From NCBI RefSeq assembly GCF_900119845.1, contig NZ_FPKU01000001.1:1521528-1585527 (forward strand): DNA of 64,000 bases. The letters are read 5' to 3'. The stretch's first letter is position 1; each line of letters opens with the position of its first letter. Below, piece by piece: positions 17,257-25,724 of this stretch. The position numbers and the translations under genes are program-made. The stretch is from Devosia enhydra. GTDB lineage: Bacteria > Pseudomonadota > Alphaproteobacteria > Rhizobiales > Devosiaceae. Below the pieces are notes generated by a model that was not told the origin of the DNA, made no database searches, and was given only the letters and a program-made list of their open reading frames with translations.

Positions 17257-17373
17257 TCAGACGGCGCTACTGACCATGATCGTTTCACCCACCGGCACCG
17301 GCATGTAGGACGCGGCGACGGCGAGCGTTGCGAGCGAAGCGATAAAGAGCGCGACGAGCGAGAGCTTGAGCAT
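17257..17373 (-). CDS. Possible 38-aa small membrane or secreted protein
   Basis: An ATG-started frame encodes a hydrophobic helix (LKLSLVALFIASLATLAVA) and a short tail ending SSAV. It sits in a 450-bp gap between otsA and the helicase gene. A near-consensus EcfG promoter (17427-17452, minus strand) points at it, with the predicted start of transcription about 50 nt before the ATG. The ribosome-binding site (GGGG) is poor. Function unknown; the protein could be a stress-induced small membrane protein. Confidence 0.42.
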   Translation of the reverse strand: MLKLSLVALFIASLATLAVAASYMPVPVGETIMVSSAV

Positions 17374-17426
17374 TTGAGCGACCCCAGAAGACACGGCCAG
17401 ATGGCCATCGATTTCGTTGTCGCCTT

Positions 17427-17452
17427 AATGCCCTAGCCCTGTTGAACGTTCC
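17427..17452 (-). promoter_or_regulatory. Near-consensus EcfG promoter for the small membrane ORF
   Basis: On the minus strand GGAAC (17452-17448) is followed after 17 nt by CATT, one base away from the CGTT consensus. The nepR promoter at 53662-53686 shows the same CATTAA variant, which raises its credibility a little. Confidence 0.35.
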
Positions 17453-17462
17453 CGGAATTCAT

Positions 17463-17484
17463 CGTTCAGCCACCGTTCAGCCAC
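17463..17484. repeat. 11-bp tandem duplication
   Basis: CGTTCAGCCAC occurs twice head to tail with no spacer in the gap downstream of the helicase gene. It has no clear dyad and may be a simple slippage product. Confidence 0.5.
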
Positions 17485-17517
17485 GCAATCGGCGGAGGTT
17501 TGGCGAGGCCCCTACCC

Positions 17518-18921
17518 TTAAGCGTTAACCGAGCGCCTGCTGCCGGCAGTCCGGGCCCGCGGAGCATCGCCGCCCTCGCGGCGATCCGGGGTCCAGGCGC
17601 GCTTGGCCGGCTTCTGGGTCGCGCGGGCAATTTCGGCAGGACCGCGTGCATCCCCCGAAGCGGACGAAGACTTGCGCGGCGCACCGCTGCGCTGGCCCGG
17701 CCGGGCAGCGGCCGGTCCGCGATCACCGCGTCCACGATGGGCAGGCTTGGCGGCCCTTGCAGGCTCGGGCTGGCCGGCATTGCCATTGGCCAAAGCGAGA
17801 TCGCCCGAAAGCGGCAGCTTCTGGCGGATGAGCTTTTCGACATCGCGCAGCTTGGAATATTCCGTTCCGCAGCAGAGCGTTATCGCGATGCCCGAGGCGC
17901 CATTGCGGCCGGTGCGGCCGATGCGGTGCACGTAGTTCTCGGCATCGTCGGGCAGCTCGTAATTGATCACATGGGTGATGCCCGGCACGTCGATGCCGCG
18001 CGCCGCGATGTCGGTGGCCACGAGGATGCGGACGCGGCCGGCGGCAAAGCCCTTGAGCGCCGCCTGCCGGGCGTTCTGGCTCTTGTTGCCGTGGATGGCT
18101 GCAGCCTCATGCCCATCGATCGCGAGGTTCTTGGCGACGCGGTCGGCCCCGTGCTTGGTGCGCGAGAACAGGATGACCCGCCCGAGTGCCGGATCGGCGA
18201 GCAGCTCGTTGAGCACCTCGCGCTTCTGCTTGGTGCCGGCCATGATCACCTTCTGCTCGATGGTGACGGCAGTGGTGGCGGGCGGCGCGGCTTCGACGCG
18301 CACCGGATCCTTGAGCAGGCTGCGGGTCAGTTCCGCGACTTCGGGCGCCATGGTTGCCGAAAACAGCGCGGTCTGGCGACGCGGCCCGATGGCCGCCGCG
18401 ATCTCGCGTACCGGCTTGATGAAGCCCATGTCGAGCATGCGGTCGGCTTCGTCGAGGACCAGCCAACGCGTCTGGTCGAGGCGCAGCTTGCGGTCATCGA
18501 CGAGATCCTTGAGCCGGCCCGGCGTCGCAATCACAATATCGACGCCGCGCGCCGCCTTCTGCACCTGCGAATGGCGCGAGACGCCACCGAGCACGAGGAG
18601 CGTCGTGAGCTTCATGCCGGCGCCAAGCATGCGCAGCACTTCGTCGATCTGCACGGCGAGTTCGCGGGTGGGTGCGAGGATCAGCGCGCGGGTGGTCATC
18701 GGCGCCGGGCGTCCGCCCAGCTTGCTGATACCAGCGAGGATGGGCAGGCCGAAGGCCGCCGTCTTGCCCGAGCCGGTCTGGGCGATGCCCAGAATGTCAC
18801 GCCCCGCCATCTGCGGCTCGATTGCCTGCGCCTGGATCGGGGTCGGTGTGGTGAACCCGGCGGTCGCGAGGGTCGCGAGCACATGGTCGGGGAGGCCGAG
18901 TTCGGAAAAACTTTGAATCAC
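17518..18921 (-). CDS. rhlE: DEAD-box ATP-dependent RNA helicase, RhlE type
   Basis: 467 aa. The core shows the Q motif (TPIQAQAIEP), motif I AQTGSGKTAAFGLP, motif II LDEADRMLDMGF, motif III SATMAPE, and motif VI HRIGRTGRNG. The last 100 or so residues are a basic, Arg/Lys/Ala-rich tail expected to bind RNA. It would unwind RNA in ribosome assembly or mRNA decay. It is a single gene; the EcfG-like signal at 17427-17452 points at the small ORF, not at it. Confidence 0.93.
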   Translation of the reverse strand: MIQSFSELGLPDHVLATLATAGFTTPTPIQAQAIEPQMAGRDILGIAQTGSGKTAAFGLPILAGISKLGGRPAPMTTRALILAPTRELAVQIDEVLRMLGAGMKLTTLLVLGGVSRHSQVQKAARGVDIVIATPGRLKDLVDDRKLRLDQTRWLVLDEADRMLDMGFIKPVREIAAAIGPRRQTALFSATMAPEVAELTRSLLKDPVRVEAAPPATTAVTIEQKVIMAGTKQKREVLNELLADPALGRVILFSRTKHGADRVAKNLAIDGHEAAAIHGNKSQNARQAALKGFAAGRVRILVATDIAARGIDVPGITHVINYELPDDAENYVHRIGRTGRNGASGIAITLCCGTEYSKLRDVEKLIRQKLPLSGDLALANGNAGQPEPARAAKPAHRGRGDRGPAAARPGQRSGAPRKSSSASGDARGPAEIARATQKPAKRAWTPDRREGGDAPRARTAGSRRSVNA

Positions 18922-19234
18922 GAGTGTCTTCTTGATCTTGAGCCCATGTCTCCAGGAACGATGGGCAAGCGCTGCACGCCAAGCGGGCTGCGCAGGGGAA
19001 AAGGACAGCGAGCAGTGCGGGGATCGCCTGCGCGGGTTGCGTTACACCCGGAGCGTAACCTGCATCCGGGCGACTTCGCCGCTCACCGCCTTGGCCGATA
19101 AGAAGAGAAGTCCGTCATCTGTTGTGGCGCCTGCGCAAACAGCGCGCGCCGATGACACGCCCCATATGGGCCCAATGGCGCGATCTGGCAAGCCCTGATC
19201 GGCAATCGGTCTGCATGGGGCCCATGCACGCGCC
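18922..19234. other. Intergenic gap without a recognisable gene
   Basis: This 313-bp stretch separates the helicase start from the end of the oxidoreductase gene. It should contain the helicase promoter. A dyad GCATGGG-G-CCCATGC lies at 19213-19227 just after the oxidoreductase stop, and a related GGGCCC core lies near 19168-19173; there is no T-tract. A GGAAC near 18956 lacks a matching downstream element. Confidence 0.5.
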
Positions 19235-20041
19235 TCAGATGCCGCCATACCAGTCATAGCCATTGTCTTCCCAATACCCGCCCTTGCCGCCCTGGATGGC
19301 GGCAAAGCTCTCCACCAGTTCGATGGTGTGGACATATTTGGGCTGCTTGTAGCCGAGCGCCCGCTCGATGCGGACGCGCAGCGGCGCGCCGTTCGAAACC
19401 GGCAGCACCTGATCGTTGAGCCCATAGGCGAGGATCGTCTGGGGATGGCGCGCGTCGACGAGGTCGCAGCTCTCGTAATAAGGCTGCGGCTGGGCCAGGC
19501 CCGCCGGCATCCGGTCGTAGCAGTGAAAGACAACGAAGCGCGCCTCTGGCCGCACCCCTGCCGCATCGAGCACCGGCGCAAGCCTCGTGCCGGTCCATTT
19601 GGCGATGCAGCTCCAACCCTCGACGCAATCATGCCGGGTGATCTGGCTCTGCGCCGGCATGTTGCGCAACTCCGCCAGCGAATAGGCCTGCGGCCGCTCG
19701 ACGAGCCCGGTGATGGAAAGGCGGTAATTGGCGAAGTCACCCGCCTTGAGCGCCAGATAATCGTCGGCCGTGGGGTCCACCGAGCCGTTCGGCCGCTGGC
19801 CCTGCCGGATTTCGCTGGGGCTGTATTCGCGCGCCAGGGCGTTCTGGCCGAGCAGCATGCGCTGCACCCGATAGGTCAGATCGTTGGCCCGTTCGAGCAC
19901 ATCGCGGACCGGGTGGTCGCGCTGGCCTAGAAAGTCGAACTGGTCGCAGCCGCTGAGCACCAGCGAAGCGGCCGTCGCACCACCCAGCCCGATGAGCCGC
20001 CGCCGCGTGAGGTTGAGCCCGGACTTTGGAGTATCGCTCAT
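19235..20041 (-). CDS. Molybdopterin-dependent oxidoreductase, Tat lipoprotein (MsrP/sulfite oxidase fold)
   Basis: 268 aa. The N-terminus has a Tat motif (TRRRLIG) and a lipobox-like LSGC, so the folded, cofactor-loaded protein is probably exported by Tat and anchored by lipid at Cys. The mature part has the sulfite-oxidase-type pterin fold: ITRHDCVEGWSCIAKWTG with the likely molybdenum-coordinating Cys, and NGAPLRVRIERALGYKQPKYV. It overlaps the cytochrome b gene by 4 bp, so the cytochrome probably supplies electrons from the quinone pool. The electron acceptor is unknown. Confidence 0.88.
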   Translation of the reverse strand: MSDTPKSGLNLTRRRLIGLGGATAASLVLSGCDQFDFLGQRDHPVRDVLERANDLTYRVQRMLLGQNALAREYSPSEIRQGQRPNGSVDPTADDYLALKAGDFANYRLSITGLVERPQAYSLAELRNMPAQSQITRHDCVEGWSCIAKWTGTRLAPVLDAAGVRPEARFVVFHCYDRMPAGLAQPQPYYESCDLVDARHPQTILAYGLNDQVLPVSNGAPLRVRIERALGYKQPKYVHTIELVESFAAIQGGKGGYWEDNGYDWYGGI

Positions 20042-20895
20042 GGCTTGTCTCCTTCGGCGCGCTCTGTGCCGGGGCTGGTGCGATACCAGCCGGTGATCAT
20101 CGAGCGCATCTCGTTGATCGGCCCGGCGAGCAGCACCATCGCCACATGCACGACAAAGAACAGGGTCAGCCCCACCATGGCGGCGAAATGGATCGTCCGC
20201 GCGGTCTGCCGGCCGCCGAAGATCTCGATCAGCCAGGGCCAGGCCGCGTTCATGCCCGGAGACATCGAGAGCCCCGTGAGGATGATGAGCGGAAACAGCA
20301 CGAACAGCACGAGGCCGTAGCTCAGCTTCTGGAGCGGCGAATAAGAGCGGCCATGGTTGAACCGGAAGCGGAGATGGCTGGCGATGTCGCGCGGCAGCCC
20401 GCGCCAGTCGCGCCGCCCCATCACCAGATCGCGCAGCGCATGGCGATTGATGAGGCTCGCGACCAGCCAGATGAGGAGGGTGCCAACGAAGATCCAAGCA
20501 AAGAAGAAATGCACCACCCGGCCGGTTGCCAAATCCTGAAAGGAGGGGATCGTCGCCCACGATGGAAAGGCGCGGTATTGCGGTGCGCTTTCGGAGCCGC
20601 TGAGGCCCAGCACGCCTGTGGTTTCGAGGTTTTGCCCAAACACCACCGTGCGCCCCTGCGGACCATCAGGGGTGTTGACCGCCCCGATGCGCAGCACGGC
20701 ATTGTCGTATTCGAACCCCGATTCATGCCCGATATAGAGCACCGGATGGGCATTGAAGATCTGCAGGCCGGTCAGCAGCAGGAAAAACAGGCAAATGACC
20801 CACACCCAATGGGTGAGGCGGGTCATGAGCTTTTGCCGATAGACCAGCGGGCCCCTGCCTGCCGCAGCGGTATTGAGCGGCGCCTGGATCGTCAT
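20038..20895 (-). CDS. Cytochrome b561-type membrane subunit
   Basis: 285 aa. The pattern RLTHWVWVICLFFLLLTGLQ near the N-terminus, RVVHFFFAWIFVGTLL, and RTIHFAAMVGLTLFFVVHVAMV gives heme-ligand histidines in several transmembrane helices, as in bacterial di-heme cytochrome b561/formate dehydrogenase gamma proteins. The ATG at 20895 has AGGAAGAGGAG upstream; the frame extends further but without a site. It is the first gene of a two-gene operon with the molybdopterin protein and should connect it to the quinone pool. Confidence 0.88.
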   Translation of the reverse strand: MTIQAPLNTAAAGRGPLVYRQKLMTRLTHWVWVICLFFLLLTGLQIFNAHPVLYIGHESGFEYDNAVLRIGAVNTPDGPQGRTVVFGQNLETTGVLGLSGSESAPQYRAFPSWATIPSFQDLATGRVVHFFFAWIFVGTLLIWLVASLINRHALRDLVMGRRDWRGLPRDIASHLRFRFNHGRSYSPLQKLSYGLVLFVLFPLIILTGLSMSPGMNAAWPWLIEIFGGRQTARTIHFAAMVGLTLFFVVHVAMVLLAGPINEMRSMITGWYRTSPGTERAEGDKP

Positions 20896-20968
20896 GCCGT
20901 GCTCCTCTTCCTGCCGGTGAGGACGGCATGCCGCGGGGCGAAGTTTCAAATCAAATCGGCGACACCGA

Positions 20969-21622
20969 TCAGCTGGCTTCCGGACGTGCCGCCCAGTTCA
21001 CGCCCCGGCGCAGCAGCGTCGCCATTTCGGGCACGTCGAATTCTGAGATCGAATGGCCAAGGGTAGAATGGAAGACGCGGCCAGTGCCATAGGCCTTTTT
21101 CCAGGCCACCGGCATTACCACGCCTTCGACCCAGGGCGCGTGTTCGCCCGAAAACGTTGTGGTCGCAAGCACCTCGATCGCCGGATCGACATGCATGTAA
21201 TATTGCTCGGAGACGTAGTTGAAGCTCTTGAGCCCGGCAACGATCGAGTCGTCGGACTTGACGATATCGACAGTGTAGGAAATCGAATTGCCCGGATGGG
21301 CGACATATTGCCCGCCGGTGATGAAATTATAGAGCGGCGATTCGCGGAACGCATCCGTCATGCCGCCATGATGGCCGGCAAGCCCGGTGCCGCCCTTGAT
21401 CGCCTCGCTCAGGCCATTGACCTGCGCCTCGGAGATCGAGGCCATGGTGTAGATCGGCACGATGAGATCGAGGCTGCCCAGTTCGCTGTCCTCGAAGGCG
21501 GCGAGATCGGTCTCCATGCGCACCGAGAACCCGTCCTCATGCAGCCACCGACGATAGAGCGCCGCGCATTCCTCGGGGTCATGGCCGCCCCAGCCGCCCC
21601 AGATGATCATCGCCCTGCGCAT
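20969..21622 (-). CDS. ThuA-like domain protein
   Basis: 217 aa with a glutamine-amidotransferase-like ThuA fold: IIWGGWGGHDPEECAALYR at the start, GGTGLAGHHGGMTDAFRES in the middle, and GRVFHSTLGHSISEF near the end. ThuA proteins are linked to sugar (trehalose, glucoside) use in rhizobia, but the reaction is not established. AAGGAG precedes the ATG at 21622. It is 73 bp downstream of the cytochrome start on the same strand and is probably a separate unit. Confidence 0.88.
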   Translation of the reverse strand: MRRAMIIWGGWGGHDPEECAALYRRWLHEDGFSVRMETDLAAFEDSELGSLDLIVPIYTMASISEAQVNGLSEAIKGGTGLAGHHGGMTDAFRESPLYNFITGGQYVAHPGNSISYTVDIVKSDDSIVAGLKSFNYVSEQYYMHVDPAIEVLATTTFSGEHAPWVEGVVMPVAWKKAYGTGRVFHSTLGHSISEFDVPEMATLLRRGVNWAARPEAS

Positions 21623-21784
21623 CGCCGCACTCCTTGTTCGCGACCGGGGCAATATGCAAACGCCAGATGGCGCTCATCGCGCCACTGCTCCGCCCGCCCT
21701 CGGCGGCGCAGAGCTTATCGCAAACCGCCGCGTCTGCCAGCCCCGGAGGTTGAGCGGCCAAAACCTGCCCGATTGCCGGCGGAT

Positions 21785-22420
21785 TTACGCCGCTTTCAGG
21801 CCCGCGGCGAGGGGCGTGGCCAAGGCTACGAAGTGCAGGTTCCGGTCGCAGATCCAGCGAATCGGCGGCACGTAGATGTCGAGCTTTTCCACCTGCGATT
21901 CGAGCCGGAGCCGCGCGCGGGCAAACGCCGCCTGCCATTCGCTGCGCGACAGAAAGGTGTAGGGCATCGGCACGCCATCGCCGAAATTGCCGAACCAGTC
22001 CATGGCGACGAGAACCTCGCGGGCGAGAAACCCTTCGCGCAGATGGTCCTTGATGACCACGCCCCGTCGCGCCACCCGCCCGGCCTCGGCCAGCACAAGG
22101 GCGGGATCCTTGGTGTGATGCAGCACATCGACGATGGTGACGAAATCAAAGCTCTTGTCGGGGAAAGGCAGCGTCGCCCCGTCATAAAGGGTGACGGGGA
22201 TCTGCGTTGTGGGCCGCGGCACGACGTCGACACCCTCGACGGCCAGATCGGTACGCCTCTTCATCAGGGCCATTGCCATCTGGCCATCCCCTGCCCCCAG
22301 ATCGAGCACGCGGCCGGGGCCGGGAATGGCGCGGGCGATATGGTCGGACAGCACGCGCACCCGGCGGTTGTGGAACGGGTCGTGCATGCGGGTCAAAATC
22401 GTGTCCGTGGCCTCGGGCAT
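21785..22420 (-). CDS. SAM-dependent class I methyltransferase
   Basis: 211 aa. The Rossmann motif I is GRVLDLGAGDGQMAMAL, followed by an acidic loop (VEGVDVVPRP) and motif SFDFVTIVDVLHHTKDPA, typical of type 11 methyltransferases. No substrate hint. It starts 18 nt after a GtrA-family gene on the same strand, so the two are likely co-transcribed and may act on a membrane glycolipid or polyprenyl-linked sugar. Confidence 0.85.
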   Translation of the reverse strand: MPEATDTILTRMHDPFHNRRVRVLSDHIARAIPGPGRVLDLGAGDGQMAMALMKRRTDLAVEGVDVVPRPTTQIPVTLYDGATLPFPDKSFDFVTIVDVLHHTKDPALVLAEAGRVARRGVVIKDHLREGFLAREVLVAMDWFGNFGDGVPMPYTFLSRSEWQAAFARARLRLESQVEKLDIYVPPIRWICDRNLHFVALATPLAAGLKAA

Positions 22421-22438
22421 GATCGGTCTTTCTCGGGG

Positions 22439-22876
22439 CTATCGATGAGCGGCAAAAGCCCACAGCTTGAGCAGGATGAAACTGATGGCGGAGGTCAGCA
22501 CCACCACCGCGATGGCGGCGGCAGGATTGGGCAGGGCCAGAACCTCATAGGCCAGCGCGGAGAAAAGCGCTGCGAGGGCCAGGCCGAGCGCCTGCACCGC
22601 TGCATAGCGCGGAAGCGCCCGCCCATGCGCCACATCGGAGCGGAAGGAAAAGCGCCGGTGCGCCAGATAGGTCGGGACGATGAAAAGCGCGTAGCACGCC
22701 GTGCTGACCACCGGCGCGGGCAGCCCGGAACAGAGGACAACGGCAAGGCTCGACACCAGCACATAGCCCAGCGCCGCCGCGCCGCCGACGCCTGCAAAGC
22801 GCATGAGGCTCGCAAGGGTGGCCCGGAGGCCTTTGCGGATAGGTAGCGCTGCGTTCAAGCTGTCACCGATACTCAT
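22439..22876 (-). CDS. GtrA-family membrane protein
   Basis: 145 aa with four hydrophobic helices. LMRFAGVGGAAALGYVLVSS, YLAHRRFSFRSD and the terminal ISFILLKLWAF fit the GtrA family, proposed flippases of polyprenyl-phosphate sugars. The start at the ATG 22876 has GAGACAAG upstream; a longer frame exists. It is the first gene of the pair with the methyltransferase. Confidence 0.8.
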   Translation of the reverse strand: MSIGDSLNAALPIRKGLRATLASLMRFAGVGGAAALGYVLVSSLAVVLCSGLPAPVVSTACYALFIVPTYLAHRRFSFRSDVAHGRALPRYAAVQALGLALAALFSALAYEVLALPNPAAAIAVVVLTSAISFILLKLWAFAAHR

Positions 22877-23108
22877 GTCCGCTTGTCTCTTGCAGCCGAG
22901 CCGATACCACACCGCGATGCAAAAAGGGTGAACACTCTGCGGCTGCGCGGGTTCGGACTGCCCTTTTCCATCTGCGCGATCTGATGTTTACTCCATGGCA
23001 CCAGCTTTGCGGCCAGAAATGGCCGGGCTCCGCGTGGGCTGTAATCTCAGCGTTGCGAAGCGGTGACAAGAGAGCCCGGTCACGGGTCTCAAATGAAAGG
23101 ACAGGGAC

Positions 23109-25103
23109 ATGAAAAAACTGTTGTGGAGCGCCTCGGCACTGGCATTGTCTGCCGGCCTGGCGGGCCCCGCCTATGCCCAATTCGCCGTAACCATCCTGCA
23201 CATCAACGACCTGCACTCGCGCATCGAGCCGATCACCTCTTCGGATTCCATCTGCTCTGTCGAGGATGACGCAGCCGGCAAGTGCTTCGGCGGCATCGCG
23301 CGCGTCAAGGCGGCCATCGATGCCCGCCGCGAAGCGCTGACCGCCGAAGGCAAGAATGTCCTCGTGCTCGATGCCGGTGACCAGTACCAGGGCTCCCTGT
23401 TCTACACCACCTACAAGGGCGCCGAAGTCGTCGAGTTCATGAATGCCATCGGTTTCGATGCCATGGCCGTGGGCAACCACGAATTCGATGACGGCCCCGA
23501 AGGCCTTGCCGTGCTGCTCGATGGCGCCGAATTCCCGGTGATTTCGGGCAATACCTATGTCGAGGACGAGCCGGTGCTCGCCGGCAAGCTGCCGGGCGTC
23601 GTGGTGCTCGATGTCGGTGGCGAGCAGGTCGCCATCGTCTCGGTCCTTGCCGAAGACACCGCCGAGACCGCGTCGCCGGGCGAGAACGTCACCTTCCTCG
23701 ATGCCGAGGACTACCTCAAGGGCGTCGTCCAGGGCCTTGAAGAGGCCGGGATCGACAAGGTCATCGCGCTGACCCATGTGGGCTATACCCGCGACCAGGA
23801 GATCGCCGCCGAAGTCGCCGGCATCGACGTCATCGTGGGCGGGCATTCCCACACCCTGCTCTCGAGCACCGACGAGAAGGCCGCCGGTCCCTATCCGACC
23901 CTCGTCGCCAATCCCGATGGCACGGATGTTCCGATCGTCCAGGCCTATGCCTATTCGAAATATGTCGGCGAGATCGAGATCATCTTCGACGACGAAGGCA
24001 AGGTGACTTCTGCCACCGGTGCCCCGATCCTGCTCGATGCCTCCATCACCCCCGACGAAACCCTCGTGGCCCGCGTCGCCGAGATGGCCGGCCCGATGGA
24101 GGAGCTCAAGGCCCAGGTGCTCGGCACCGCCACCGCCGCCATCGATGGCAGCCGTGAAAACTGCCGCGCCCGCGAATGCGAGCTGGGCAACCTCGCCGCC
24201 GATGCGCTTCTCGACCGCGTCGATGACCAGGGCGTGCAGATCGCCTTCCAGAATGGTGGCGGTATCCGCGCCTCGTTCGACGCCGGCGAGATCACCATGG
24301 GCGATGCGCTCACCGTGTTCCCGTTCTCCAACACGCTCGCCACCTTCCAGCTCTCGGGCGCCGGCGTGCGCGCTGCCCTCGAGAACGGCCTTTCGGACAT
24401 CGAGAATGGCGCGGGCCGCTTCCCGCAGGTTGCTGGCCTCAAATACACCTTCGACAAGTCGCAGCCCTCGGGCTCGCGCCTCGTGGGTGACGTCGAAGTC
24501 AATGTCGACGGGGAATGGACCGTGCTCGAAGACGATGCCGTCTATGGCGTCGTGACCAACAACTACATGCGCACCGGCGGCGACGGCTATGCCATGTTCG
24601 CGACCGACGCGATCAACCCCTACGACTTCGGGCCGCCGCTCGAGCAGGTTCTTGCCGACTACATCGCCGCCCAGGGCGGCTCGGTCAGCCCCTATCTCGA
24701 CGGCCGCATCACCGATGCTTCGCCGGCCGAAGCACCGGCTGCCGAATCCGCTCCGGCCAATGCCACTGCACCCGCAGCTCCGGCCAATGCGACCGCCCCT
24801 GCGGCCCCTGCCAATGCGGTAGAAGCTCCGGCCAACACGACGGCCCCGGCTGCTCCCGCGACGCCTGCGGCTCCTGCCGCACCGATGACGCCCGCCGCCC
24901 CGGCCAACACCATGGCACCGGCTCCCGCCGCGCCGATGGCTGCGCCTGCCGCGCCCTCCAATGCCATGGCTCCGGCACCGGCAGCCCCGATGGCTCCGAC
25001 CAACACCATGGCCCCGGCCACGCCGGCCGCTCCCGCGGCTCCGATGGCGCCGGCCGCTCCCATGGCGCCCGCCAACGCGATGGCTCCGGCCAACGCGCAG
25101 TAA
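23109..25103 (+). CDS. Secreted bifunctional metallophosphatase/5'-nucleotidase with low-complexity tail
   Basis: 664 aa. A Sec signal peptide ends PAYAQ. The metallophosphatase domain has ILHINDLHSRIEP, VLDAGDQYQGS, VGNHEFDDG and GGHSHTLL. The nucleotidase C-domain has QNGGGIRASFDAGEITMGD and FPFSNTL. Together they would hydrolyse nucleotides outside the cytoplasm to nucleosides and phosphate. From about residue 540 the protein becomes a 120-residue Pro/Ala/Asn/Met tail of degenerate APANA and APAAP repeats. The strong AAGGACAGGGAC before the ATG supports the start. The purine permease nearby could take up the released nucleosides. Confidence 0.93.
   Translation: MKKLLWSASALALSAGLAGPAYAQFAVTILHINDLHSRIEPITSSDSICSVEDDAAGKCFGGIARVKAAIDARREALTAEGKNVLVLDAGDQYQGSLFYTTYKGAEVVEFMNAIGFDAMAVGNHEFDDGPEGLAVLLDGAEFPVISGNTYVEDEPVLAGKLPGVVVLDVGGEQVAIVSVLAEDTAETASPGENVTFLDAEDYLKGVVQGLEEAGIDKVIALTHVGYTRDQEIAAEVAGIDVIVGGHSHTLLSSTDEKAAGPYPTLVANPDGTDVPIVQAYAYSKYVGEIEIIFDDEGKVTSATGAPILLDASITPDETLVARVAEMAGPMEELKAQVLGTATAAIDGSRENCRARECELGNLAADALLDRVDDQGVQIAFQNGGGIRASFDAGEITMGDALTVFPFSNTLATFQLSGAGVRAALENGLSDIENGAGRFPQVAGLKYTFDKSQPSGSRLVGDVEVNVDGEWTVLEDDAVYGVVTNNYMRTGGDGYAMFATDAINPYDFGPPLEQVLADYIAAQGGSVSPYLDGRITDASPAEAPAAESAPANATAPAAPANATAPAAPANAVEAPANTTAPAAPATPAAPAAPMTPAAPANTMAPAPAAPMAAPAAPSNAMAPAPAAPMAPTNTMAPATPAAPAAPMAPAAPMAPANAMAPANAQ
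24723..25100. repeat. Low-complexity coding repeat (Pro/Ala/Asn/Met tail of the 5'-nucleotidase)
   Basis: About 125 codons repeat units such as GCTCCGGCCAATGC and GCCCCTGCCAAC. The units are degenerate rather than identical, which argues for protein-level selection (a flexible spacer) more than recent duplication. Confidence 0.8.
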
Positions 25104-25184
25104 GGGCCAGACCCTCACCCCCGAGCTGCCTTGCATCAGCAAGGCCTCAAGGGGTGAGGGTGCAGCCTCCGGACTTGAAAACAA

Positions 25185-25208
25185 AAAGGGCGCCTCGCGG
25201 CGCCCTTT
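25185..25208. terminator. Bidirectional intrinsic terminator between convergent genes
   Basis: A perfect 10-bp stem AAAGGGCGCC / GGCGCCCTTT with loop TCGC. On the minus strand the hairpin is followed by TTTTGTTTTC, so it terminates the GlsB gene; on the plus strand it follows the nucleotidase gene. Confidence 0.85.
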
Positions 25209-25229
25209 CCTCATTTCGCCCCGCCTCGT

Positions 25230-25481
25230 TCAACGGCGCTTGGCCAACTGGCCCCAGATCAGCAGGATGATGATGGCGCCCACGATTGCGCCGATGAAGC
25301 CGGCCCCGTCATTGGGGCCATACCAGCCGATGGCCTGCCCGATGACGGTGGCCAGAACGGCGCCCACCACGCCCAGCACGGTGGTGAGGATGAAGCCTTG
25401 CGGCTTGTTGTCTCCCGGGGTGATCAGCTTGGCGATGACGCCCGCGATGAACCCGATGATGATGCTCCAGAGAATTCCCAT
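25230..25481 (-). CDS. GlsB/YeaQ/YmgE-family small membrane protein
   Basis: 83 aa with three hydrophobic segments (WSIIIGFIAGVIAKL, TTVLGVVGAVLATVIGQ, AIVGAIIILLIWGQ) and the family sequence AKLITPGDNKPQGFILT. This family is stress-associated in enterobacteria. AAGGAG precedes the ATG by 10 nt. A palindrome TGCACGCGCGTGCA lies at 25535-25548 upstream, but no EcfG promoter is seen. Confidence 0.93.
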   Translation of the reverse strand: MGILWSIIIGFIAGVIAKLITPGDNKPQGFILTTVLGVVGAVLATVIGQAIGWYGPNDGAGFIGAIVGAIIILLIWGQLAKRR

Positions 25482-25643
25482 GACGCTCGCACTCCTTTTG
25501 CGCAGAGCTCAAAATGAGCCAGCCGCGGAAGGGTTGCACGCGCGTGCAGGCACGGCGTTTTGCTCATCCCGCTTCCGCTCCGCAGCAGGCTGTAATATTG
25601 CTGTCATGGCAGCGTCCTAGCGGGTGGCGCCGTCGGGGAATGC

Positions 25644-25661
25644 ATGCCCGCCTTCGGGCAT
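25644..25661. other. Hairpin in the leader of the ABC substrate-binding gene
   Basis: ATGCCCG and CGGGCAT form a 7-bp stem with loop CCTT, extended outward by GGGGAA and TCCCC. It lies 64 nt before the ATG of the PotD-like protein with no T-tract. It may stabilise the mRNA or be a regulatory element. Confidence 0.35.
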
Positions 25662-25724
25662 CCCCGGAAGATGACGGGAGCCTTCCGGCTTCCGCACAAA
25701 ACCGCGCAAACGGGAGGTTTGCCT

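Noticed and set aside
18956-18985. GGAAC upstream of the helicase as an EcfG promoter
   Set aside because: It points away from the helicase and has no CGTT at 16-17 nt.
22863-25214. 783-aa minus-strand frame antisense to the 5'-nucleotidase gene
   Set aside because: Gly/His/Arg-rich shadow of a strongly recognised metallophosphatase gene with signal peptide; no family and biased composition.
25535-25548. 14-bp palindrome TGCACGCGCGTGCA as an operator
   Set aside because: Very GC-rich alternating sequence; no repeat elsewhere and no adjacent regulator, so it was not listed as a feature.
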